DNA from: Treponema sp.
Lineage (GTDB): Bacteria; Spirochaetota; Spirochaetia; Treponematales; Treponemataceae
DNA length: 29,389 nt
Direction of reading: 5' to 3'
Assembly: GCA_018384055.1 (NCBI GenBank)
Contig: JAHAZL010000101.1
Location: 1 to 29,389 of the forward strand
Position numbers and translations under genes: made by a program. Within the stretch, counting starts at the first letter, position 1. The number at the start of each line of letters is the position of its first letter. Shown here in pieces: positions 23,490 to 29,389 of the stretch. The notes beneath the pieces were generated by a model. The model was not told where the DNA came from, ran no database searches, and saw only the letters and a program-made list of their open reading frames with translations.

Positions 23490-23761
23490 TCATTTAATTC
23501 CAAGATGCGCCTGACTGTTCAGGTAAATCATCTGTGCAGGGTGATACTCATCCTTGTTTCCCCCCAGTTCGAATTTTGAAACTGCCGTCAAGTCAGAACC
23601 CATATGCGAAATAAAATGGAAGAAGGGAATATTGGCCAGGTGGAGTAATAAGGGCTGAAATCACACCGCCGTGGCATACAATGACAATGTTCTTTTCGTT
23701 TTTCTGTAATCGTGTCGTAATCATAATCAGGCTCTGCATGCCTGATAAAATATAAATTCAT
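23490..23761 (-). pseudogene. Broken histidine phosphatase (phosphoglycerate mutase-like) gene
   Basis: On the minus strand ATG 23761 begins M-N-L-Y-F-I-R-H-A-E-P-D-Y-D, the catalytic R-H-x-E/G start of the histidine phosphatase superfamily. After about 20 residues the frame changes. A second frame gives K-N-I-V-I-V-C-H-G-G-V-I-S, the family's second catalytic His segment. A third frame gives D-L-T-A-V-S-K-F-E-L-G-G and ends L-G-I-K at the stop 23490-23492. About 100 residues between the two catalytic segments are deleted. It starts 33 bp after the reductase gene ends, so it was probably in the same operon. Confidence 0.75.
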
Positions 23762-23793
23762 AAAATATCCTACTTTTATTCTTAACAAAAAAA

Positions 23794-24639
23794 TCATAAA
23801 TATTTCACAGCACTCAAAGCCGCAACATTTCCTTCTCCCGCCGCCTTTATGTATTGGTACGGAAGCCCCGTAACATCACCGCAGGCAAAAATTCCGGGAA
23901 TGTTTGTTTCCATATTTCTGTCAACAAGAATATGACTGCCTTCAATTTTTAGTCCCGGCACCAGCTGCTTTGGAGAAATGCTTTCGCGCAGAATGAAAAA
24001 TCCGTCAGCTTCAATTTCAGCATTTTTCAGGACAAGCTTGCGGGCCTTCATGTCCCCTTCAATTCTTACGGGAACATCTTTTAATACTTCAACTTTTTCA
24101 GAAATCTTTGGATCTTCCTTATACAGTGGAACATAAGTTACCTTGCTGCATAATTCCGCCATGAATTCAGCTTCCTTTTCTTCTGCTGCAGTTTGACCAA
24201 TGATTACGCAGGACTTTCCCCTGTACAACGGCGCATCGCAGGTTGCACAGTAACTTACTCCCCGGCCAAGAAATTCTTCTTCCCCTTCATAAGGTTTTCC
24301 AAAATTTACGCCGGTTGCAACTATCAGGGTTTTTGCCGTGTATTCTCTGTTTGATTTTGAAAGAAGGGAAATCCTATTCCCCATTGGATAGCATCCTGTA
24401 ATCTGGTCTTCAGTAATTTCTATTCCCATGAATTCAAGATGTTTCAGAAAATTCTTCTGAAGTTCTTTACCTGTTACGGAAGGCAAGCCCGGATAATTCT
24501 GAATGAGGTGAGCCTTTTCAATTTTGCTGCTCAAATTACGGCTGCCCAAGAGAAGTACATTCTTGTTTCTGATTTTCAATGTAATGGCAGCACTGATACC
24601 GGCTGGACCCGTACCGATTATTGCTGCATCATAAATCAT
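23794..24639 (-). CDS. Thioredoxin reductase-like flavoprotein
   Basis: This is an FAD-dependent pyridine-nucleotide-disulfide-type reductase. With the start at 24639 it has 281 residues; an upstream ATG at 24663 would give 289. I prefer 24639 because GGAAG precedes it by six bases and the predicted transcription start is near 24663. In 289-residue numbering: FAD motif G-T-G-P-A-G at 17-22, redox pair C-A-T-C at 139-142, and C-terminal F-A-C-G-D-V. The second dinucleotide motif, G-G-G-x-S/A in NADPH-dependent TrxB, is I-G-Q-T-A-A-E at 155-161. The H-R-R segment that reads the NADPH phosphate is P-L-Y-K-E-D. It may use another electron donor, as ferredoxin-dependent relatives do. No thioredoxin gene is adjacent. 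Confidence 0.82.
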   Translation of the reverse strand: MIYDAAIIGTGPAGISAAITLKIRNKNVLLLGSRNLSSKIEKAHLIQNYPGLPSVTGKELQKNFLKHLEFMGIEITEDQITGCYPMGNRISLLSKSNREYTAKTLIVATGVNFGKPYEGEEEFLGRGVSYCATCDAPLYRGKSCVIIGQTAAEEKEAEFMAELCSKVTYVPLYKEDPKISEKVEVLKDVPVRIEGDMKARKLVLKNAEIEADGFFILRESISPKQLVPGLKIEGSHILVDRNMETNIPGIFACGDVTGLPYQYIKAAGEGNVAALSAVKYL

Positions 24640-24669
24640 TTTTTCTTCCATTACTTTTTCCATTTGTTC

Positions 24670-24675
24670 ATTATA
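24670..24675 (-). promoter_or_regulatory. -10 box of the flavoprotein gene
   Basis: On the minus strand TATAAT at 24675-24670 is a consensus -10 with no strong -35. Transcription would start near 24663, at the upstream ATG of the flavoprotein gene. This favours the start at 24639, which has its own ribosome-binding site. Confidence 0.45.
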
Positions 24676-24786
24676 CCATCATTTTACCAAATACAAAACT
24701 TATCTTAAAAAGACCATAACTAAATTTTAAACTACAGGTTTAATGACTAATTTCCCAAAAAGTTATAGAGTTGACATACACAATAT

Positions 24787-24894
24787 CCAGTAAAGTCGCT
24801 GGCCCTAAGAAGCCGAGCGCCGTGTCTCAGAGTTTTTATTCGGCTGAGGCAAAAACCCCGCGCCGTTGGCGTGTAAATTATCTTTTATAAGGAG
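24787..24894 (+). ncRNA. Structured 5' leader of the small HTH locus
   Basis: The sequence before the small gene is far more G+C-rich than nearby intergenic DNA and can fold into consecutive hairpins. CCAGT (24787-24791) pairs with GCTGG (24798-24802). AGCCGA (24811-24816) pairs with TCGGCT (24840-24845), with a competing CTCAG/CTGAG pairing. CGCGCC (24859-24864) pairs with GGCGTG (24868-24873) around the triloop GTT. The ribosome-binding site GGAG follows at 24891-24894. TTGACA at 24771-24776 could be a -35, but no good -10 follows at normal spacing. It does not match a riboswitch class I know. A cis-regulatory RNA or a conserved mobile-element end are both possible. Confidence 0.4.
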
Positions 24895-24899
24895 TGCGT

Positions 24900-25088
24900 A
24901 TGAGCACAGAAGTTTTTGACATTACAAGATTATCTGCTGCAATTGATGGCAATAACTACAGCCATACAAACCAGCGCACCCCATGGCTAATTTTGGCCTA
25001 TCAGAGAAATCCTAAAGATAATGGCGTTTTTGTTGAAATCAGGAGTACAAACTATGAGAACCGTAACTTTTTCAAAGCCGGTTGTTGA
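24900..25088 (+). CDS. Small protein of unknown function, paired with an XRE regulator
   Basis: This 62-residue protein begins M-S-T-E-V-F-D-I-T-R and ends F-F-K-A-G-C. I do not recognise a named family. The middle contains R-T-P-W-L-I-L-A-Y-Q-R and G-V-F-V-E-I-R, which look like a small mixed alpha/beta fold with no membrane segment or signal peptide. The ATG at 24900 has GGAG five bases upstream; a GTG two codons earlier is less likely because it overlaps that site. The next gene starts inside it (35-bp overlap), so the two are translated together. Confidence 0.6.
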   Translation: MSTEVFDITRLSAAIDGNNYSHTNQRTPWLILAYQRNPKDNGVFVEIRSTNYENRNFFKAGC

Positions 25089-25383
25089 TCTTAAGGCAAC
25101 AGGCAAATCAATCAAATCACTCAGAATTGAAAACGGATACACCGTTCGTGACATTCAGAACATTTTCGGATTTGAATATCCACAAGCCGTGTATTCTTGG
25201 GAACAAGGTAAAAACGTTCCTACAATCGACAACTTGCTGGTGCTTTCCCGCTTGTTTGATTCACCAATCGAAAAGATTGTTGTAAGCCGCATGGTAGAAG
25301 TTGAAATTACCTGCAATTCAAGCAAGATCGAGAAGCTATGCAACAAGAACTGTGACGCTTGTAAATTTCAGCTGAGTGCCTAA
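25054..25383 (+). CDS. XRE-family helix-turn-helix regulator with Cys-rich end
   Basis: This 109-residue protein has a Cro/CI-type helix-turn-helix at about residues 16-70: G-K-S-I-K-S-L-R, Y-T-V-R-D-I-Q-N-I-F-G-F, Y-P-Q-A-V-Y-S-W-E-Q-G and P-T-I-D-N-L-L-V-L-S. The C-terminal 25 residues contain cysteines 87, 96, 100 and 103, a possible metal or redox site. I chose the ATG at 25054 because GGAG lies upstream and the family begins close to this point; a start at 25021 would add 11 residues with no ribosome-binding site. The PQA-x-Y-x-W-x-x-G type is common in gut Firmicutes and neighbours, often on mobile DNA. It likely regulates its own two-gene unit. Confidence 0.82.
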   Translation: MRTVTFSKPVVDLKATGKSIKSLRIENGYTVRDIQNIFGFEYPQAVYSWEQGKNVPTIDNLLVLSRLFDSPIEKIVVSRMVEVEITCNSSKIEKLCNKNCDACKFQLSA

Positions 25384-25392
25384 CCCAATTTT

Positions 25393-25424
25393 CATTCTGC
25401 TAGCCTTAAACGGTTGGCAGAATG
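25393..25424 (+). other. Strong hairpin after the HTH gene
   Basis: CATTCTGCTAGCC at 25393-25405 pairs along its full 13 bases (two G-T wobbles) with GGTTGGCAGAATG at 25412-25424 around a 6-nt loop, nine bases after the HTH stop. The downstream plus strand is A-rich and not T-rich, so it lacks the U tract of a standard terminator. It may stabilise the 3' end, terminate weakly, or mark the end of a mobile segment. Confidence 0.55.
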
Positions 25425-25518
25425 ACTGAAAAAAAATCCTTCAAAAAACTATCAAAATCCCAAAACCAAATGGATAAAACTGCCAAAACATGCAATAATG
25501 AAAGCAAGGAGTAATATC

Positions 25519-26313
25519 GTGACAGGAATAATTGCAAAGGGACTTTTGATTCCATTCTTTGGGACAGCACTTGGATCAGCCTGTGTTTTCTTCATGAAAA
25601 AAGAAATGAGCACAAAACTTCAGAAATCCCTTTCTGGATTTGCAGCTGGCGTAATGATTGCAGCCTCCGTATGGAGCCTTTTGATTCCGTCAATGAACCA
25701 GGCAACCGAACAGGGAATGGGAAAACTTGGATTCATTCCTGCGGTAATCGGATTCTGTCTTGGAATGCTCTTCCTTCTTTTGCTCGATGTCATTACTCCC
25801 CACATGCATCTTAACGAAACCGTTGAAGGACCAAAAAGCAAATTCTCAAAGACAACCATGATGATCTTAGCCGTTACCCTCCACAATATTCCAGAAGGAA
25901 TGGCAGTCGGTGTTCTGTATGCAGGATGGTACACGGGTGCAGTTCAGGTATCAGCCACAGCCGCCCTTGCTCTTGCAATCGGTATCGCCATCCAGAATTT
26001 TCCTGAAGGAGCAATCATATCCATGCCGCTTCACAGCAAAGGATGCTCAAAAACAAAAGCCTGCTGGTACGGAGTGCTTACCGGAATAGTTGAACCCATT
26101 GCGGGCCTCCTTACGATTCTTCTTGCTCAGTTTGTAGTTCCAGTCCTTCCCTACCTTTTGAGTTTTGCAGCCGGTGCAATGATCTATGTTGTGGTAGAAG
26201 AACTGGTTCCGGAAATGGCAGCAGAAGATGGCGACCAGCATTCCAACACCGGCACTATCATGTTCATGATCGGGTTTTCACTCATGATGATGCTGGATGT
26301 TGCACTTGGATGA
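25519..26313 (+). CDS. ZIP-family divalent metal transporter
   Basis: This membrane protein has about eight hydrophobic segments and belongs to the ZIP family, which imports zinc, iron or manganese into the cytoplasm. The binuclear metal-site helices show H-N-I-P-E-G and, later, Q-N-F-P-E-G, followed by V-E-E-L-V-P-E in the next helix. A short His/Asp-bearing loop (M-H-L-N-E) follows the third helix. I chose the GTG at 25519 (264 residues) because AGGAG at 25507-25511 sits seven bases upstream. The ATG at 25498 is in frame but has no ribosome-binding site and would place AGGAG inside the gene. Metal specificity cannot be told from sequence. Confidence 0.9.
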   Translation: MTGIIAKGLLIPFFGTALGSACVFFMKKEMSTKLQKSLSGFAAGVMIAASVWSLLIPSMNQATEQGMGKLGFIPAVIGFCLGMLFLLLLDVITPHMHLNETVEGPKSKFSKTTMMILAVTLHNIPEGMAVGVLYAGWYTGAVQVSATAALALAIGIAIQNFPEGAIISMPLHSKGCSKTKACWYGVLTGIVEPIAGLLTILLAQFVVPVLPYLLSFAAGAMIYVVVEELVPEMAAEDGDQHSNTGTIMFMIGFSLMMMLDVALG

Positions 26314-26477
26314 AAGAGGATTTACCAACGGTACTGAAGATCCTCGGAATCATGGCATCTAAAATTCCTGAATCTTCCGTCGCAAAAATTCATCATGAAT
26401 CTAAAACTACCCCTGGGATACATTGCTCACGGAAACAAACTGTTTACGAAGAAACTGACTCAGAACATACTCGTTGA
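26310..26477 (+). CDS. Possible small ORF coupled to the ZIP gene
   Basis: An ATG overlaps the ZIP stop (ATGA at 26310-26313) and opens a 55-codon frame ending at TGA 26475-26477, just before the convergent receptor gene. The overlap is the only support. The translation (start M-K-E-D-L-P-T-V) matches no family I know and another frame of the same stretch also looks protein-like, so it may equally be a gene remnant. Confidence 0.22.
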   Translation: MKEDLPTVLKILGIMASKIPESSVAKIHHESKTTPGIHCSRKQTVYEETDSEHTR

Positions 26478-26483
26478 GAAAAT

Positions 26484-28994
26484 TCAATTATCGTCAACTG
26501 AATTCACATTGTTAACATAGAGGAAAAGGCTCTGGGAATTTGGTTCATAATCTGGAGCCGGAACAATCTGCATCATTGCACGCTTGTATTCGTTTCCAAA
26601 TTTTCTTCTATAGAAAATCGTAAGGTTCTTTTTCCCCGAACAGAAATAATCCTGCATGTAATTGAGATCAGTTTTTTCCTTGTAGCCCTTAAGATCTTCA
26701 GGATGAACCTGTCCTGAAGTTCCAAAATCAGAAAGCCAAGTAGAAATCCTGTTTGCAAAACCTTTTTCGACTGTCTGCTCATCAATATCCATGTTTATGA
26801 TCTGATAGGAATCTTCCGTAAGATTGATTTTTAGAATCTTTGTATACATTGAGCAAAGGGTCTTGTGGGCATCATTTTGCCCGCGTCGATCCATTCCAGA
26901 TTTTCTGTAATGTTCGGACTTGGCATCATACATTCTTTTATCTGCAAGCTTCCACAAGTCCATGAGAACACCTGTTTCGGCTTCGGTACTAAAGGCTGCA
27001 CCAACGGAAACACAGAGGTCATTGCTGTAAGTTCCCTTCCATGCCTTGCAGAGCTCATCAAGCTTAAGTTTTGCATTGCCAAAAGTTTCTTCGTCGGTTT
27101 TAAGAAATGCAGAGTATTCATCACCACCTGTACGATAGATTTTACCGTACTTGCCAAAGGCCTCTGCTATCAGTATGTACGCGTTCTTTATGAGTTCATC
27201 CCCCGCAAGATGGCCAAGGTCATCGTTTACTTTCTTGAGCCCGTTCAAATCCATGGAAACACAAACATATTTCTGATTCTTTTGATTTTCAAATGCCATC
27301 ACATCCTCTTCATAGGCACGACGATTAAAGGCACCTGTCAAAGAATCCTTGTATGCAAACTTGAAATACAATTTTTCCTTCTGATTCTTTGAAATGAAAA
27401 TTTCAACTGCAACAAGAACAACAGTAAATAAAATAGCGCATATATAGAAGACTAAAGCCTGGTGTCTCTTGATGAATTCCCTGACGGTATAAACAGATTC
27501 ATTTTCAAGATACTTGTAGGTAAAAGTCAAAGTGTCTTTTGAATCAAGCGTATTCAACGCCCTGTCAAGAAGAGACAGAACACCAAGGTTATGGGTGCTG
27601 ACACCAAAGCATTTTGTTGTACTTGCAGGCAATTCAATATAGTTAAGGTTGATGTATTTTGAATTGCGCAGCAGAACGCTTGCACGAAGTCCACTCAAAA
27701 TCGCGCATCCTGCATGACCACTGTTAACGGCATCAAGGCATTCGGAAACGCTGTCATACAGAATCATTTTGGAATCAGGCAAGTTTGTCTGAGCATAGTC
27801 ATACTGAATCTGATTGTGCCTGTTGATTGCAATGGTCGCAGTAGTATCTTCATCCATCTTATTAAGATAGACTAGATTCATTGCAGAAGTAATGACTTCC
27901 TTTGACTTGAACAAATCATTCTGTTCCATGTAATAGACATTGTTAGAAACAGGAAAAATCACATCTATGTCGTGATTGTGAATTGCCGTAACCATGTCTT
28001 CAGCATTCTGGAAAGGCTGATATGTAATCTTGATTTCATGATTGGCCTTTATCTTCTTGAATCCAACTTCCATTGCGTCTACAAGAATACCAGCGGCATT
28101 TCCCTTACTGTCGGTTCCGCAATACGGAAGGAAATTATCCATATATCCAACGCGAAGAGTATTGTCATGATTATCAAGCCATTCATGTTCCGCAGGGGAA
28201 ATCCTTACGGTTAAAGCGCTGCTACTAAAATATTTTTCAGAAAGCCGATTTACATAGAAAGGATCATTGCTATCAAGTTCTGACAAAGCCATGTTCAGTT
28301 CTTTCAAAATGTCAGGCCTGTTTTTTGAAACGCAAAGATACATGTTCACGCTGGCAATCTTCAGAAGAGGCTTGTTGAATTCATTTACGCTTACGGAAGA
28401 ACCTTCACCGATGAAGGCATCGATGTCACCTTGTTCAAGGGCAACATCACGTTGATACACATCCTCAAAAACTACAATCTCTGACTTTATGTTTCTATCG
28501 GCAAGCCATGTCCCAATTGCATCCTGAAGCAAACCGGGAATGGTACCTATTTTTTTACCACGGAGAGTTTCAGCATCACGAGTAATGGAAGTTTCCTTCG
28601 AGCGAACAAAAAGATAGTAACTCTCATAGCCCATAGGATAATCAGGATAGTTCATGTACGGAAGGCGAGATGCATAATAGCCAAGCCCTGCAAGAAGATC
28701 CACATCACCCCTTAAAAAAGCCGAATACACCTCCGCCCATGAACCATAGACATACTCGTACTGCCATCCCGTCAAAGAGGAAACTTTCTGAAGATATTCG
28801 TAGGCATAACCTGATTTTACGGCACCATCCGAAGCTCCTTCCTGAAAAGCCTCGTTTTCGTAGTAGCCAACCTTTAGTTTTTTTCTTACGACAGTATGGA
28901 TATGATCCTTACCAAAAACAGATGAGGCCGTGCAAAACACTGCGAGAGATACAAAAAACAATCTAAAAAATGCCAAAATTCTACGCATATACAA
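26484..28994 (-). CDS. Tandem solute-binding-domain receptor with GGDEF output
   Basis: This 836-residue protein has a signal peptide (1 to about 28), two periplasmic type-3 solute-binding (amino-acid-binding-like) domains at about 38-258 and 278-498, and one membrane segment at about 513-535. A GGDEF diguanylate cyclase domain spans about 545-695. The active-site loop G-G-D-E-Y is at 623-627, with N-R-R near 557-559 and M-D-L-N-G-L-K-K-V-N-D near 581-591, so it should make cyclic di-GMP. The inhibitory R-x-x-D site upstream of G-G-D-E-Y is absent (K-Y-G-K). Residues 700-836 resemble a PAS-like fold but I cannot assign it. GAG precedes the ATG at 28994; a second ATG two codons later is possible. 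It is a single-gene unit. Confidence 0.9.
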   Translation of the reverse strand: MYMRRILAFFRLFFVSLAVFCTASSVFGKDHIHTVVRKKLKVGYYENEAFQEGASDGAVKSGYAYEYLQKVSSLTGWQYEYVYGSWAEVYSAFLRGDVDLLAGLGYYASRLPYMNYPDYPMGYESYYLFVRSKETSITRDAETLRGKKIGTIPGLLQDAIGTWLADRNIKSEIVVFEDVYQRDVALEQGDIDAFIGEGSSVSVNEFNKPLLKIASVNMYLCVSKNRPDILKELNMALSELDSNDPFYVNRLSEKYFSSSALTVRISPAEHEWLDNHDNTLRVGYMDNFLPYCGTDSKGNAAGILVDAMEVGFKKIKANHEIKITYQPFQNAEDMVTAIHNHDIDVIFPVSNNVYYMEQNDLFKSKEVITSAMNLVYLNKMDEDTTATIAINRHNQIQYDYAQTNLPDSKMILYDSVSECLDAVNSGHAGCAILSGLRASVLLRNSKYINLNYIELPASTTKCFGVSTHNLGVLSLLDRALNTLDSKDTLTFTYKYLENESVYTVREFIKRHQALVFYICAILFTVVLVAVEIFISKNQKEKLYFKFAYKDSLTGAFNRRAYEEDVMAFENQKNQKYVCVSMDLNGLKKVNDDLGHLAGDELIKNAYILIAEAFGKYGKIYRTGGDEYSAFLKTDEETFGNAKLKLDELCKAWKGTYSNDLCVSVGAAFSTEAETGVLMDLWKLADKRMYDAKSEHYRKSGMDRRGQNDAHKTLCSMYTKILKINLTEDSYQIINMDIDEQTVEKGFANRISTWLSDFGTSGQVHPEDLKGYKEKTDLNYMQDYFCSGKKNLTIFYRRKFGNEYKRAMMQIVPAPDYEPNSQSLFLYVNNVNSVDDN

Positions 28995-29057
28995 ATCTCG
29001 TTTCCATCACTTTCCTATTAGCCTGAATTTCGAGTTTCATTGGGAATTTACAAAAAA

Positions 29058-29112
29058 AGCGTAAATCTTTAAAATTTTAATCACCACAAAAAAAATCAAA
29101 AAGAGTTACGCT
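29058..29112. repeat. Inverted repeat AGCGTAA/TTACGCT before the transposase remnant
   Basis: AGCGTAA near 29058-29064 and TTACGCT at 29106-29112 are inverted copies about 41 bp apart, upstream of the transposase remnant. One copy could belong to the insertion sequence end. The other end is outside the window, so this cannot be tested here. Confidence 0.3.
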
Positions 29113-29113
29113 T

Positions 29114-29389
29114 ATGCATGAACAAATTTACAACTTTACCAGCATGTTTTTCAAGAGCCTTAAAGGCAATTGAGCCTTGAACAGATTGTCGCGCTGAACA
29201 TTTACAGATTCCATTTCAAGAACGGTGACCTGAAAAATTATCATAAAATGATAAAAGAACTCATGAGTGACAAAGTTCCAAATCTCCCGAATTATGAAAA
29301 TTTCATGAAGGCAACAAACAAATCGGCTGTATTTATCCTTGCGTTTATGAACTTCTTGATTGAAATGAACAGGGCGATTTTGAAAACAT
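29114..29389 (+). pseudogene. Frameshifted transposase gene, 5' part (IS982-like)
   Basis: ATG 29114 opens M-H-E-Q-I-Y-N-F-T-S-M-F-F-K-S-L-K and stops at 29171-29173. A second frame, open from 29164 to the window end, reads L-E-Q-I-V-A-L-N-I-Y-R-F-H-F-K-N-G-D and later V-P-N-L-P-N-Y-E-N-F-M. The L-x-x-E-Q-I-V-A-L start and the P-N-Y-E-N-F segment resemble the N-terminal part of IS982-type transposases. The catalytic residues lie beyond the window. The two frames must be joined near 29160 to give one protein, so the copy is either broken or needs frameshifting. The remaining 28995-29113 is AT-rich with no gene. Confidence 0.5.

Noticed and set aside
24771..24799. TTGACA as the promoter of the small HTH locus
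   Set aside because: No acceptable -10 hexamer is found 16-18 bp downstream, so the promoter is left unassigned.
24787..24894. Known riboswitch class in the GC-rich leader
   Set aside because: I compared it from memory with mini-ykkC, preQ1, c-di-GMP, manganese and glutamine types; none of the conserved cores is present.
25498..25518. ATG at 25498 as the start of the ZIP transporter
   Set aside because: It has no ribosome-binding site, whereas the GTG at 25519 has AGGAG at ideal distance.
26865..27392. Plus-strand 175-codon frame opposite the GGDEF region
   Set aside because: It is antisense to the conserved cyclase domain, has no ribosome-binding site and resembles no family.

Overview
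The window reads as chromosomal DNA of a treponeme-like spirochaete. This is inferred from gene content and protein style (dnaX-ybaB-recR cluster, large chemoreceptor, adenine-rich coding strands, many phenylalanine/lysine-rich proteins). I cannot name a species from sequence alone. The genes are mostly housekeeping and small-molecule metabolism, with mobile or decaying material between operons. I see no tRNA, rRNA or CRISPR array.

Layout: (1) 1-800, a BrnT/BrnA toxin-antitoxin pair with its own promoter and terminator, then about 640 bp without a convincing gene that carries REP-like inverted GGGGACAGTCCCC motifs. (2) 1346-7667, a two-gene alpha-glucan operon: a long-form, DPE2-like 4-alpha-glucanotransferase and a 1357-residue GH13-type protein ending in a histone-H1-like Lys/Ala tail. 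(3) 7666-10338 (minus), a HisA-HisI-HisE triple fusion followed by a divergent threonine-synthase-like protein. (4) 10440-14317 (plus), a biotin operon birA-bioY-bioM-bioN-bioB under a BirA-type palindrome that covers the birA start codon. It is followed by a broken thiolase gene and other debris up to 15396. (5) 15397-19201 (minus), dnaX-argC-ybaB-recR. (6) 19282-21189 (plus), two tRNA thiolation enzymes, MnmA-like and TtcA-like, divergent from dnaX. (7) 21282-23485, a dCache chemoreceptor with a perfect inverted repeat over its promoter and ribosome-binding region. (8) 23490-24675 (minus), a thioredoxin-reductase-like flavoprotein followed by a broken histidine phosphatase gene. (9) 24780-25424, a structured leader, a small unknown gene and an XRE-type regulator, probably mobile. 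(10) 25519-26313, a ZIP metal transporter. (11) 26484-28994 (minus), a membrane receptor with two periplasmic amino-acid-binding-type domains, a GGDEF domain and an uncharacterised C-terminal segment. (12) The right edge carries the frameshifted start of a transposase gene.

How the genes work together: the biotin genes form a salvage unit (ECF uptake, BirA ligase/repressor, BioB to convert imported dethiobiotin) without bioA/C/D/F here. The malQ and GH13 genes suggest intracellular maltodextrin or glycogen handling. Two sensors, the chemoreceptor and the SBP-GGDEF protein, read extracellular solutes and feed chemotaxis and cyclic-di-GMP.

The observations I rate highest are the GH13/histone-tail fusion, the HisA-IE fusion, the threonine synthase homologue and flavoprotein reductase with altered motifs, the BirA operator on the start codon, apparently leaderless promoters, and the structured leader of the small HTH locus. 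At least five broken reading frames (thiolase, the gene after it, a lipoprotein, a histidine phosphatase, a transposase) point to ongoing gene decay between conserved operons.
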